Part shown: positions 27,601 to 36,644 of the stretch, in pieces
How the letters are laid out: every line of letters starts with the position of its first letter
How positions within the stretch are numbered: position 1 is the stretch's first letter
Assembly: GCF_035582795.1 (NCBI RefSeq)
Contig: NC_134370.1
Location: 51,013,501 to 51,077,500, forward strand
Direction of reading: 5' to 3'
Source: Mycteria americana
Taxonomy: Eukaryota; Chordata; Aves; Ciconiiformes; Ciconiidae
Length of the DNA: 64,000 nt
Made by a program: the position numbers and the translations under genes
The notes under the pieces: model-generated
Seen by the model: only the letters and a program-made list of their open reading frames with translations
What the model was told of the DNA's origin: nothing
Databases searched by the model: none

Positions 27601-30600
27601 ATAGAATCAGAAGAGGTCCTTGAAGAATTCAAACTTGACAAATAAAAATAATTCATATTGGAAAATGAAAAAAATTTGCCATTTTACGAGGAAGAACCGA
27701 TTTAAAAGCTTAATTATGCAGTGTTACACAATGACAATGCATAGGTTTGGGGGCGGGGGGGTGTTTCTACAAAAACCTGCATCTGTGGTGAGAAGCTTAG
27801 CTGTGCCCTACAGTAAGGCATTTGAGTATATTGTTTGTGCAAAATGTATTATTCCAATTTCTGTGTTGTCTTGCAAACAAATACTCTTAAGCAGTTGTAA
27901 AGCTGGCACATACACTGAAGGCAGATGAATCTAGGCAAGCCACTATACTATTTGAAATTGAGAGTAAAAGATGCTTAAAAGAAAAAGCAGACTTCACAAA
28001 AAAAGACTGGCCAAGCAGTAAACTTTCAAATTAATAAAAAGTATTAGCACATCATTTCAACTTTGCCTGCTAGTTTCTTCACTGTTTAGATGAAAGAACG
28101 GATAACACAGGAGTTGTCTATATTGGGAAATTTCACACAATAGCCACTGCAGGGAACAGTTCTCCCTGCAGGCATACTGCAGTAGCTGTTCTTGCCATTC
28201 CCCTCGGCAGACAGTCCCTTTCATAATATATCTTTTCTAATATAAAGCTATAAAGGAGAAAAGTGAAAATCAGAGATCAGCCAAAAGAAATCCCAGACAA
28301 AACATCTCTCTGAAATCAGAGATTATTTAGATTTCTTACCAAAAGTTGGCTGGTCTCTTTGTCAGATTAGCTGCATCAAAACTCCCAACCAGAGCAGTGT
28401 GGAGCATCAGCAGCATTTGGCCCTTATTTGAAGCAAATCTGTATCTTTGAGATAAAACCCAAAGACAATTTCAGAAGTCATTCTGTAGCTGGGGACCATT
28501 TCAGTTCTCATGGAAACATTTTAAAATCTTTCTAAAGCTTCCCATAAGAGGAACATAATTCTACCACAAACTTTCTTCTGAGTGCCTTCTCTGGAATTAT
28601 TGCACATAACTTAGTAATTATTTAAATAAGTATGTTGATGCTACTGTCCTTGCTATTTAAGCACACTCTTTCATTGAGTTCTAATGATTTAGATCTTAAT
28701 TTATCTGTATTTTTACTGGAGTAAAAATTATTTAACAGTTTCAAGCTGACTGACTATATGGCTTGAACCACAAGTCATCACTTCCCATTCTCCAGCTCTG
28801 CATTAAATCTCTACATTTCATAATCTCCAGAGCTCCACCAACAAAGGCTACATCTCCTTAACTGCTGCGTCTCCTTTTATTTTATTAACCATTCTATCTG
28901 CAGTTAACATAGTGGATCCTCAGGAGAAGCCTTATGGACCAGGTGTATAAAGAAGGGCAGGCTACAGTACTAAAGGCAATACACAGCTTTCAGTGTAGTT
29001 CAGGGATCCAAACTACCTCAGGTTCTCATTTCTGTACACTCAGCAGAAAGCTACTGACTAGAAAAACAACTATTTTAACTTGCAGCACAGAAGCAGGGGC
29101 AGTGATTTAAGAAGAGATGGGATACTTCCCAATTTTGAGGTGCAGAGGAACAGCATAACACACCCTTTTGTTTAACATATGATTAAGGAGCTGAAGATGT
29201 TACACCTGATGAGTAAAGTCATCACTATATGACTTAGTACTTTTTACCGAGCATCTTGAAAGGTGCTCAGGTTCTCAAGGACCCTCCTGTCTGTACACAG
29301 CTTCCAGTTTGTAAATAAAGGCCTAGAAAAGTGACTTGCTCCAAAAATAGCTGAGTAGTTTTCATCTCCCATCCTCATTCTGGAAGTTAGGAATGCATTC
29401 CTTCCAGATACCTCAAAAAAAGGTCCCCAAGCCTGTTGAGACTACAGTGCAAAGCACTGTAAGCATTCGCACCTTTTCTTTCCAGTCAAGCAGCTGAACC
29501 ATTTTTCTGCTTTCATTGTCATTTCTCCATTTGTCTCCTTGCTTATTTGCTGCCAAAGGTATCTTATAATCTTTCCCATTACTAGCAGCAGATAGCTAAA
29601 TATTTAAGTCTAAACTAGTTTAGTTTAGTTATAACTTTCTTCTGTTTAAAGCTACCATTTCTGCTCTTGAGTTACTGCTCAGAGAAGTTACTCTGATCAA
29701 TCGTCTCTTTTCTCATTTTAATTGGTTTATAGTTTGGAGCCCAGTTTCAAGGTCTAACTAAAACAAAATACTGAGTACCATTGGCTACTAAAATTTTGTG
29801 TCTGTCTGCATCAGCTCACATGTTAACAAAAAATAAGTTTTATCGCTTTCTGAAAGATCATGAATACCTTTCTGCTATGCATGATGGAAGGCTCTGCAAT
29901 CTCTGCTCACGTGCAGTTCTCTACAGTGAACAATAACCTTAATCTTACTGCTTCAGAGTTTGTTTCTATTATGTTGGTAACAAGCGGAAACCTTGTTTCT
30001 TGACTGTAATATGACTGCATTAGACAAAAATTATTTATGGGACTATATACAACTCACATACAGGGCGTACGCAAGTCACACTTGGGATTTTGCTGGTTCT
30101 GTTCCTTGATTTCTCACTGTATACTATATAAAGCCATAGTCATAATATTCTATTCTATCTTCATGCCTCTTATCAAGTCCCTATGCTGCCACTTGCAGAG
30201 TATAATGGTTATAGAACAATGCCTCAATCTAACCTCATTTTAAAATGAGAATTACATTAGTAGTTCCCTTGTTGCTAGATTTTAACCAAAATATATAAGA
30301 AAATTACAAGTTTACCAAATCATCAACAATCCTTAGTAGCCCCATGATTAATATACAAACTGGTATTAGTTGCACAAACAATATTTTGAGCAAACTAAAA
30401 GATGGCTAAATAGTGAAAAAGGGAAAGAACTAGATTACGTCAGTCCTTTTTCTGCTTTTATGGATTGGCCAACTAGAAATATCCCTCTCCCCATGGCATT
30501 CTTATATGACCAGGAAGAGGGTTAAAGCTTTCTTCCCAAACCTCCAATCTTAAACACCTGCTGCCAGCTAGAGAACTAACTGGGGCCAGAATGGCTATTT

Positions 30601-33600
30601 TAGTAATCCCCTTCAAATCTCTGCTCAAGTCAGATTATGTACAATGATTTTAAACAGCAGAATCAAGATTTGCAATACAGCTGCCAAGTTTCTGAGACTG
30701 TTAGGCTTCCTTTGCAGGGTCTTTCTTAAATCCATGCACGAACAATCTACTACAGCAATGCCACTGCAGAAACACTTACTGAGGTAACAGAAGTTCTGGA
30801 GTGAGCAGCTACCTTATGTTTAAGACCGGTTCACCGTGGAATCCTAGAGATACAACTTTTACTTTTTCTACCCTCTCAATTCGTCAAGATTCAATACCTG
30901 GTGGACTTGGCAAGGGTATGTTGCTGATTGCTAACCGCATCTATGAGCCAGTGATTTTCTGAGTCAGACTGGTCAGTCAGAAATGAGAAATGCAGTTTTC
31001 TGTCTGTTTCTTAAGCTGACCTTTCAGCACCTGACTCTGTAAATCACACTCAATACTTAAAAGGTAGAGAGTTACAATCCATGATCCCAGTAACTGAAAA
31101 TCAGATACTATGCTTTTCATCCAGGAATCTCTAAACACTTCACAGAAATAGCGTAAACATTATTATTTCCATCTATGGGGGAAAATTTGACCCAGATGTG
31201 ACTTTCTCAAAATTGTTGCTGTGAACCAGTGCCAAACCCAAGAATAACATTTGGTTCTCCCTCTGCTAAGCCACTCTATTTGGCTCCCATACAGATGTGA
31301 CACCAGCTATAAAAGCATTTTCAATGTATCTTTAAAGTTGGCATGACTCACCAGAGTTGAACTGTATGGGTTATTGCCCATCCTGCTGTTCTCACCCAAA
31401 AACTGGTCTCTATGGCTACAAAAGGCATTGCTCAGTGCTACTTTAATAGAAACCCCATTCAGTCTAAGTACATTTAATTACAAAAGCTCATTGACTCCAT
31501 CAGTGAACCATAGAAAAATGTTCTACCCATTTCAAAAAAGGTATTATCACCCCTGTAATCTCACATTCCACCTACTACAGTCACAAAGGCTCCCTCACAG
31601 GTGCAGCCCCTCACCTCAAGGTGGGGTGGGGGGGTGGGGGGGTGGGGTTCCTGTCAAAGCAGTCAAAGCACAATTAAAGTGCACCTGTTTGCTGGCTGCA
31701 AATGCCCAGCCTGATGCAGCCAGCTGTACCACAGGTAGTAACAGAGCACAGTTATTAAGAAGAGAATAGGCCACACACAGAATCATGGCTTGGGCCAGGA
31801 AACCACAGAAATTTGTGAAAGAAATCCTGTTGTGCACACCCTAGACCCCTACTAAAGCAGGTTTTCAGAGCAACTTTTCTGCCTTTTTCAGTGTCAAGAC
31901 TGAGGGCTGCAATCTTCACTTGAGCACAGGTGCCACAAGATAGGGCCATTGAGCTGTGTGTTGTATCAAAAATGCAAATGACTGAAGCGTTTGGTCATCC
32001 ACATTTTGATGCCAATAATTAAAATCTAAATTCATGCTCACTATTAACAAGTACTACATTTTAAAATGTCTCTAATCTTAAAGGATTATTCAGCAAAATT
32101 CAAACATGTTTATAATGTATTTTGCCTGTCGGCAATCTGTTCCAATAAAATCAGTCACATACATGCAGCTGAAATTTATTATGATGTTCTAACCTTCCAC
32201 TGCCCACAAGTTAAATGGGAACTGGTGTTTAGCTTTGATTGTAGCACCATGCTGAAATATTATCTAACTAAATTTTGCAAGAAGGTCTTCTCATCAAGCA
32301 GCAATGCCCCCTATCCTTCCTTTTCAAACTACAAGCTCTTTTACTACAATTATCTATTTGGTATTACATTTTGTTGTCCATTTGATGCACCTTTACTATA
32401 AAAAAACTCCCCTTTCTTAAAATACAGTTTTTCTTCAACTCCATGGATTACAAGCTTCTTCTATACAGTTGGACTTAAAATTAATAAAGCATCTAATGGG
32501 TTACATGGGATAAGGTTAAACTCCAGGTTTTACATTTCTGTTTTCTCAACAGCTGATTTAATAAAAGAAAATATTTAGATGGAATACATGAAACCTGTCA
32601 GCTTCACTCTGAAAGGGCACTGATGTTGCTTAGAGAGAAACAGTCATTTGATAAAATATAGAAAACAATGTGTAAATGAATTATGAAAATGCAGTTAAGA
32701 AAAGAGTGCTCACCTTCAGGATCTTTGGGAAGGCCAAAATAGATAAAAATACTTTCATTGCCAAAAATATATATGAAGGTCATTATCAAAGAGAATTCTA
32801 ATGATTCATGCAATTATAATGATCTCATGCAAACATGAGATCACTCAGTTCTTCATACTAATATCCTGAATTCATTCTTACCTTCTGAGATGCCTTTAAG
32901 CAATGTTCTCAACAGCAAAGCATATCACTCTTCAGCTGTCCACATTCAATGGTGGTGTTCTGCCTTGAAAAAACAAAAGGCATCAAATTTAACATCCTTA
33001 GTTGCCTGGGTTTAGTTCTTCAGTTTTGCTTATGCTCTGTTATCCATTATAGCATTGAAATCCAAAGAGTTTCTGACCTGCTATACCTGTGCCTGCATGT
33101 CAGCTTTGCAACTTCAGCAGATGTCTAAATTCACAGCATTGTGAACTGTGGATCCAGTTGTGGGATTAGGACCTTCCAGTATACATCTATGCAAAGTTAT
33201 CCATTCCATAATTGCAAAGTGGTATGAGCAGGCTGTAGGAAAGTTGCAGATGCAGAATGCAAATGTTATGACAGATTAGAGACTACCTTCTCCTCTCAAG
33301 TAAATGAAATTAACTGTTTCGTATGCTTTTCCTCTTTTCCTAGGTTTTGTTGTTTCTCTTGTGATAGGCTGCATTCTAGGAGTTCTCATCATTCTTGCGG
33401 TAGCCTTCTGGCTACTGAAGAGGAAAAGGTAAGAAGTCCATCTGTCACATCACAGGAAAAGAAGTCAAACCAAATTTTTCTTCTGACACAAAGAAGTGCT
33501 TGTGTGTCCGAAATCTTGCACATTTTTAATAGTGGTAATGTTTGATCTTTTGTAAGATATGATCTCTTCCTACAAGCTTTGATTTATCACTGTAGACATT

Positions 33601-34524
33601 ATTTCTTCTGTATAACATACTCCAAAGTAATTCTATTTTATTGCCAGCAAAATAAGTTTATAAGGCTAAAAGGTCTCTACTTGCTGCGACCTTTGTGCCA
33701 CAGTGGCCACCATTCTGCCATTGTAGGAATGGTTGTTTTTTGTGAAAAGCAACCATATAAGGTTGTTGTTCCACAAAATAATAATTACTGGAACAGTGCT
33801 CATGTAAACCCTTAAAAGATACAAGGACAGGAAATAGGGAATTGTGTGTGAGTACCGGGGAGAACACAAAACCACTTTCCACTCTAGGTACTAACTGCTC
33901 CCACAAGCAGTTAGGAAGACACTCCCTTTCCAGACTAAGCAGGACAAGTTGGCTGGGTCAATAACAGACTTATGCAGTTTTTCTGTTTCTCAACTGCCAT
34001 TTGTTCTTTTTCTTGTTCTTTTTGCTAGCATTGCTGCTCCTAATTGCTTTTCGAATCCTTTCATTTTTTCCTAGAACAGTAAGTGAAATGAGGGGAATGG
34101 AGTTTTAGAAAAAACCTCTCCCAAAGGTCACATCATTTAAGGGGAAGAAATCTGTACTGACAAGAGATCATTTAGCCAGACAGGTTGCCACCAAAGCCAA
34201 ATTTTGGAAAAAAGACTAAGATTACAAACTTTCCTACAGCCTGATCCCTTTGTGATCAGCATTGACTCTGCCACACAGAATGCGTTCTCCTGAAATATTT
34301 GTATCAATAAGCTACTGTGACATTTGCTCTGGTACAGAGAAAAATAATCTCATGCATGCATCATGGACCATTTTAAGTAACCAATGGTGCTTTTCCTTCA
34401 TTGGAATTACAATTATTTAATACATTCATTTTATTTTAGCTGCAAAACGGGAGGTGAAGACAACAGAGGAGTAATCTACAAACCAGCCACATACAAGGAG
34501 GAAGAAGACATCTCCAAACTTTGA
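9549..34524 (+). CDS. CA12: Carbonic anhydrase 12, ten coding exons
   Basis: This is a zinc enzyme that interconverts CO2 and bicarbonate at the outer cell surface. The exons are 9549-9639, 12891-12911, 19585-19764, 22294-22436, 23339-23434, 25154-25217, 25680-25837, 26971-27097, 33344-33428 and 34440-34524. They total 1050 bases, a 349-residue protein against about 354 in human CA12. Residues 1-24 are a signal peptide. The catalytic domain follows: proton-shuttle His96 in NNGHS, zinc ligands His121 and His123 (LHLHWG) and His147 (ELHIVHYN), Glu134 and Thr228 of the gatekeeper pair, Thr229, and the Cys52-Cys232 disulfide pair. Asn128 is in an N-glycosylation sequon. A transmembrane helix at 295-318 contains GCILG (GxxxG, dimer interface in CA12), followed by a short tail with GVIYKPAT as in human. 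CA9 and CA14 are less likely because the tail and exon structure match CA12, as does the RAB8B neighbour. All splice phases agree. Confidence 0.96.
9640..12890. other. CA12 intron 1
   Basis: This intron is 3251 bases. It holds a two-copy 30-base-period tandem repeat at 10126-10181 and a short purine-rich minisatellite at 10193-10238. No other element was recognised. The small ORFs inside are chance frames. Confidence 0.75.
10126..10238. repeat. Short tandem repeats in CA12 intron 1
   Basis: Two 26-base copies (10126-10151 and 10156-10181) differ at two positions and share the core ATTCAAGCT. Just after them, 10193-10238 consists of repeated GGATATGAGGG-like units with small deletions. Both look like local slippage products. 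Confidence 0.8.
12891..12911 (+). CDS. CA12: CA12 exon 2, 21-base microexon
   Basis: This exon encodes GSKWSYIG with split codons at both ends (completing codon 31, opening codon 38). The acceptor TTTAAACAG and donor G|GTAAGT are both strong. The peptide aligns with GSKWTYFG of human CA12, which confirms this tiny exon and the phases on both sides. The Tyr belongs to the conserved N-terminal strand near the active site in alpha-carbonic anhydrases. Confidence 0.93.
12912..19584. other. CA12 intron 2
   Basis: This intron is 6673 bases. It contains a diverged CR1-type LINE fragment at about 18230-18690. The rest is unremarkable AT-rich sequence. A 135-codon frame at 13388-13795 begins with TTG and has no recognisable domain, so I regard it as chance. 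Confidence 0.75.
18230..18690 (+). mobile_element. Ancient CR1-type LINE 3' fragment
   Basis: The stretch keeps the layout of an old CR1 3' end of the type also common in turtles. A translatable CR1 ORF2 C-terminal segment ([10 protein letters not shown] near 18290) is followed by blocks resembling AAGCTAGACAAACTCACA and TAATTATCCATTGG. The 3' UTR signature GGCCTGTGTTATACAGATCA is near 18610, then GTGATCCCAAAAGACCTTCC and a decayed terminal repeat near 18670 (GAATCACGATGAATC). Divergence is high. The open frame at 18325-18639 is a by-product of this fragment. Confidence 0.7.
19585..19764 (+). CDS. CA12: CA12 exon 3
   Basis: This exon encodes residues 38-98, starting GPDGEKAW. Key residues are Cys52 (first half of the conserved disulfide), the QSPID motif at 57-61 typical of alpha-carbonic anhydrases, and His96 in TNNGHS, the equivalent of the His64 proton shuttle of CA II. 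The acceptor TTACACAG and donor G|GTAAGG are canonical. Confidence 0.96.
19765..22293. other. CA12 intron 3
   Basis: This intron is 2529 bases. No mobile element, RNA gene or further exon was recognised. Small frames at 19795-19989, 20003-20197 and elsewhere have no coding support. Confidence 0.7.
22294..22436 (+). CDS. CA12: CA12 exon 4, first two zinc ligands
   Basis: This exon encodes residues 98-145. LHLHWG supplies zinc ligands His121 and His123. [14 protein letters not shown] carries Glu134, which hydrogen-bonds the gatekeeper Thr, and ends in Glu145, the second-shell partner of the third zinc ligand. Asn128-Lys-Ser is a likely N-glycosylation site. The acceptor is GCTTACAG and the donor G|GTAAGA. 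Confidence 0.96.
22437..23338. other. CA12 intron 4
   Basis: This intron is 902 bases. A G-rich stretch near 23112-23128 is the only feature of note. Confidence 0.8.
23339..23434 (+). CDS. CA12: CA12 exon 5, third zinc ligand
   Basis: This exon encodes residues 146-177 in phase 0. LHIVHYN gives the third zinc ligand, His147. [10 protein letters not shown] is the conserved buried strand. The acceptor is TTTGTAG and the donor G|GTAGGA. Confidence 0.96.
23435..25153. other. CA12 intron 5
   Basis: This intron is 1719 bases. It carries copy 1 of a 63-base direct repeat (24793-24855). Upstream is a short doubled segment (24605-24646) and an AATAAA at 24701, which together could be a decayed interspersed element. 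Confidence 0.7.
24793..24855 (+). repeat. 63-base direct repeat, copy 1
   Basis: It starts CTGCAATGTTCTCAGAGG and ends GCTGAACAGGCAAGGGC. It matches 26027-26089 at 62 of 63 positions by eye. The flanks of the two copies differ, so the duplicated unit is short and does not come from a larger segmental duplication. Confidence 0.9.
25154..25217 (+). CDS. CA12: CA12 exon 6
   Basis: This exon encodes residues 178-198 plus one base of codon 199: [12 protein letters not shown], then a basic stretch ending KYK. It aligns with MGSFNPSYDKIF...VKYK of human CA12. The acceptor is CATTACAG and the donor G|GTGAGT. Confidence 0.94.
25680..25837 (+). CDS. CA12: CA12 exon 7, gatekeeper region
   Basis: This exon encodes residues 199-251. 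[12 protein letters not shown] carries Thr228 (gatekeeper, CA II Thr199), Thr229 and Cys232 (second half of the disulfide). [13 protein letters not shown] is the usual alpha-carbonic anhydrase substrate-pocket segment. The exon ends in CAG and is followed by GCAAGT, a GC donor rather than GT. The reading frame into exon 8 ([10 protein letters not shown]) requires exactly this boundary. Confidence 0.95.
25838..26970. other. CA12 intron 7, GC-AG type
   Basis: This intron is 1133 bases. It begins GCAAGT and ends CCCTTTATAG. It contains copy 2 of the 63-base direct repeat. Confidence 0.8.
26027..26089 (+). repeat. 63-base direct repeat, copy 2
   Basis: This is the same orientation as copy 1 in intron 5, differing by one A/G change in the middle (TCTTCG against TCTTCA). 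The two copies are 1234 bases apart and flank exons 6 and 7. Confidence 0.9.
26971..27097 (+). CDS. CA12: CA12 exon 8, end of catalytic domain
   Basis: This exon encodes residues 252-293 plus one base of codon 294. It has [16 protein letters not shown], the conserved C-terminal strand of the catalytic fold (human MINNFRQVQKFDERLV), followed by a short stalk. The acceptor is CTTTATAG and the donor G|GTAAGT. Confidence 0.95.
27578..27646 (+). other. Possible alternative last exon of CA12
   Basis: A plausible acceptor (TTTGCCTTTCAG) lies 480 bases after exon 8. Spliced in phase from exon 8 it encodes 21 further residues ending EEFKLDK and a TAA at 27643-27645, with an AATAAA at 27641-27646 overlapping the stop. 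The product would be a 315-residue protein lacking the membrane helix. A stop after about 20 codons is common by chance and I know of no human counterpart, so this is a candidate only. Confidence 0.25.
31623..31647 (+). repeat. G-quadruplex-type tract
   Basis: Four G-runs of 4, 7, 7 and 4 are separated by single T bases. Single-base loops and long runs make a very stable quadruplex likely in DNA or in the CA12 pre-mRNA, since it lies on the sense strand of intron 8. Confidence 0.8.
33344..33428 (+). CDS. CA12: CA12 exon 9, transmembrane helix
   Basis: This exon encodes residues 294-321. A hydrophobic run from FVVSLVIG to AVAFWLL is followed by the stop-transfer KRK. GCILG is a GxxxG motif like the one used for dimerisation in human CA12. 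The acceptor is TTTCCTAG and the donor G|GTAAGA. Confidence 0.95.
33429..34439. other. CA12 intron 9
   Basis: This intron is 1011 bases. Three overlapping frames on both strands near 33580-33906 are chance ORFs. Nothing else was seen. Confidence 0.75.
34440..34524 (+). CDS. CA12: CA12 exon 10, cytoplasmic tail and stop
   Basis: This exon encodes residues 322-349 and [14 protein letters not shown] aligns with [11 protein letters not shown] of human CA12. The end ([10 protein letters not shown]) differs from the human METEAHA end. The acceptor is TATTTTAG. Confidence 0.94.
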
Positions 34525-36644
34525 TGCCCTCCTCTCTCACAAATGCCCTCCCCTTTTCATTCTAGCACTGATTTATTTTGCCTTGGTGGAACACATCTCT
34601 TGTCCTTGGCTAATGATAAGCCTCAACAGTGTTCTAAAAACATACCAGCAAAAAGTCTTCTGTAGCCCTTGTTCTCTTGTTTTCCAGGGAGATATGACCA
34701 ATGAATACTCCCCTGAGCTAAATTCCTTACCACATTTTTTTCATGTTCACTGCTTACTGAGTCTGGGTCTTTTAATTGATTTTACAGTTAATCCTAAACT
34801 CCAATTTTACAGTTTGTTTAGCACAGATTTTCCCACAGGTATTCAAATCTGAAGACACTCATCAAGTTACAAGCACTCTTCCCTGCTAAATCAAGGTACT
34901 GGTTTTAGCATCATGAATATAAACAAGATAAAAGGCAATCTATATTTGAGATCAGAATTTGAACTAGGTTGTTCAGCAGATACAGTTTTTAAAATTACAG
35001 CAAATTATGTTAGTGCATTCACCAGTGGCTTTGTAACAGAAATATTAGAGGAAAAGACAAGTGTAAATGCAATGAGAGTCACGTGGATTGTTAATGCGTT
35101 TCAAACCCAAGAACTGAAAAAACACTACTGCTAGAGGAAGAGCTCACTTTCCAGTTATTACACAGCCTCACAAATCTGTTATGGAGATCGGCCTCTGTCT
35201 GTTCTTGTCTTATTATCCTGCTCTTATTTACAGCGTGTGTACGAATGATGTGGAGGTAATGCACAGTAATGTGGAGGTTCCTGCTGCTTTTAAGCAGACT
35301 TGCCATTTAATCATTAAATCTTGATTGATTTTACAGTATATATTACAACTGCAATTATACAGTAGATGGTTTCACTGATTTAGTTCTCTGAATTTAGTAA
35401 TTTAATTATTAGAAAGTAATCAAAATTATCTTTTCAAATCTCATAAGCTAGATACTCATAAGCTAGAGTCTCATTATGGATTTTTGAAAGTGAGAAGCAT
35501 AAACCTAACTCTGTTTCTACTGAAGACAATGTGAAATGTCATTGACTTCAGGAAGAATAGGCTTCAGCCAGCCTAGCCCCAGAAGTATACAGAATTCCTC
35601 TTGAATTTGACATCTAAAGTGAGGGTCTGAAATGCTTGTACTTCAGTATACAGGCAGAAAGTGATAGAGCACAGGCTTATGCCTAAAATAATTTCAGGTC
35701 TGAATGCTGCTAAACACTACTGGGGAAATTCCAATCTGAACTTTACACTTAGATTCATTTTACATTCAGTAGCACCACCACCACATTTGTGATTTTAAGT
35801 AATTCCTTATTGTATGTGATTTCTCCTTTAAAGATGACAGATGCATACTCATGTTTTAGATTCTTCCCCTTCCACCCTCAAGAAAATTGTTTGATGTCAA
35901 AAGCAAGCTTTTGAGTGAAAGGAGAAATAACTTATTAATACTTACTGTACATTAAATTTAGGAGCATAATCTTACAACTAAGTACACTGCGTTTGCCAGC
36001 ATTTTTATCTTGCATAAACAAGCACATAAAGACCATCTTGTTGAAATGTTTGAAATTACTTAAAAAGCAGCATTCGTGAGCTATGGGGAACATTACTTAC
36101 TCTTTGAATACAGGTGTTTAAAGACAAGAATAGATAATAAATTTTTATGATGTTTCTTCAGTTTCTCTCATTTCTTCTAGAAGAGTAACATTTGAATTGG
36201 TATTTTAGTCTTCAGTTCAGCTGATTAGAAACATTGATCAATCACTCTCTTTTGCATGCAACATCCTTGGCATCTGTAAAAAGAAGTGTAAAAACCTCAG
36301 CCAAGTACTATATGCTTACTGTGAGGAAAAGTCTCACATTACCAGCAAAGAAAACATATTACACATTAGGCAAAAAATGTCTCCTTCAGAACTATTTCTT
36401 ACGCAAAAGAACAAACTGAAGAGGGATTCACACAAATCATGTTCCTGCTAGTCCCACTTGTAACACTCTCTAATTGCATGGAGTTCTCCTATGAAATCCA
36501 TGCTGCCTTTGAAAACGCAAGCACATGGGAATTTTTGTTTTTCCTTAATACTATATTACCAGTTTGCACTGCCAGTGGTCCCTGAGCTGAAAGAATCTAA
36601 ACCCGTATGTTTTCTGGGCTCTTTAGCCACTATCATTTAATAAA
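34525..36644 (+). other. CA12: CA12 3' UTR (inferred)
   Basis: Non-coding AT-rich sequence follows the stop. AATAAA signals occur at 36136, 36639 and 36775, and ATTAAA near 35312. Which one is used cannot be told from sequence alone, and the end given is the 36639 signal. Open frames here are short and unsupported. Confidence 0.45.
36136..36141 (+). terminator. CA12 poly(A) signal candidate
   Basis: AATAAA lies about 1.6 kb after the stop codon. A second AATAAA at 36639-36644 is an equally good candidate. Confidence 0.35.

Larger units (their letters stand above)
27098..33343. other. CA12 intron 8
   Basis: This intron is 6246 bases. It contains a possible alternative terminal exon near its start (27578-27645), a 9-base-stem hairpin at 28147-28171 and a G-quadruplex-type tract at 31623-31647. 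No other gene was recognised. Confidence 0.7.

Noticed and set aside
31374..31769. 131-codon + strand frame in CA12 intron 8
   Set aside because: It starts with TTG, runs through the G-tract, and has no recognisable domain.
33579..33906. Three overlapping frames on both strands in CA12 intron 9
   Set aside because: They are mutually exclusive, short, unconserved-looking, and sit within a defined intron.
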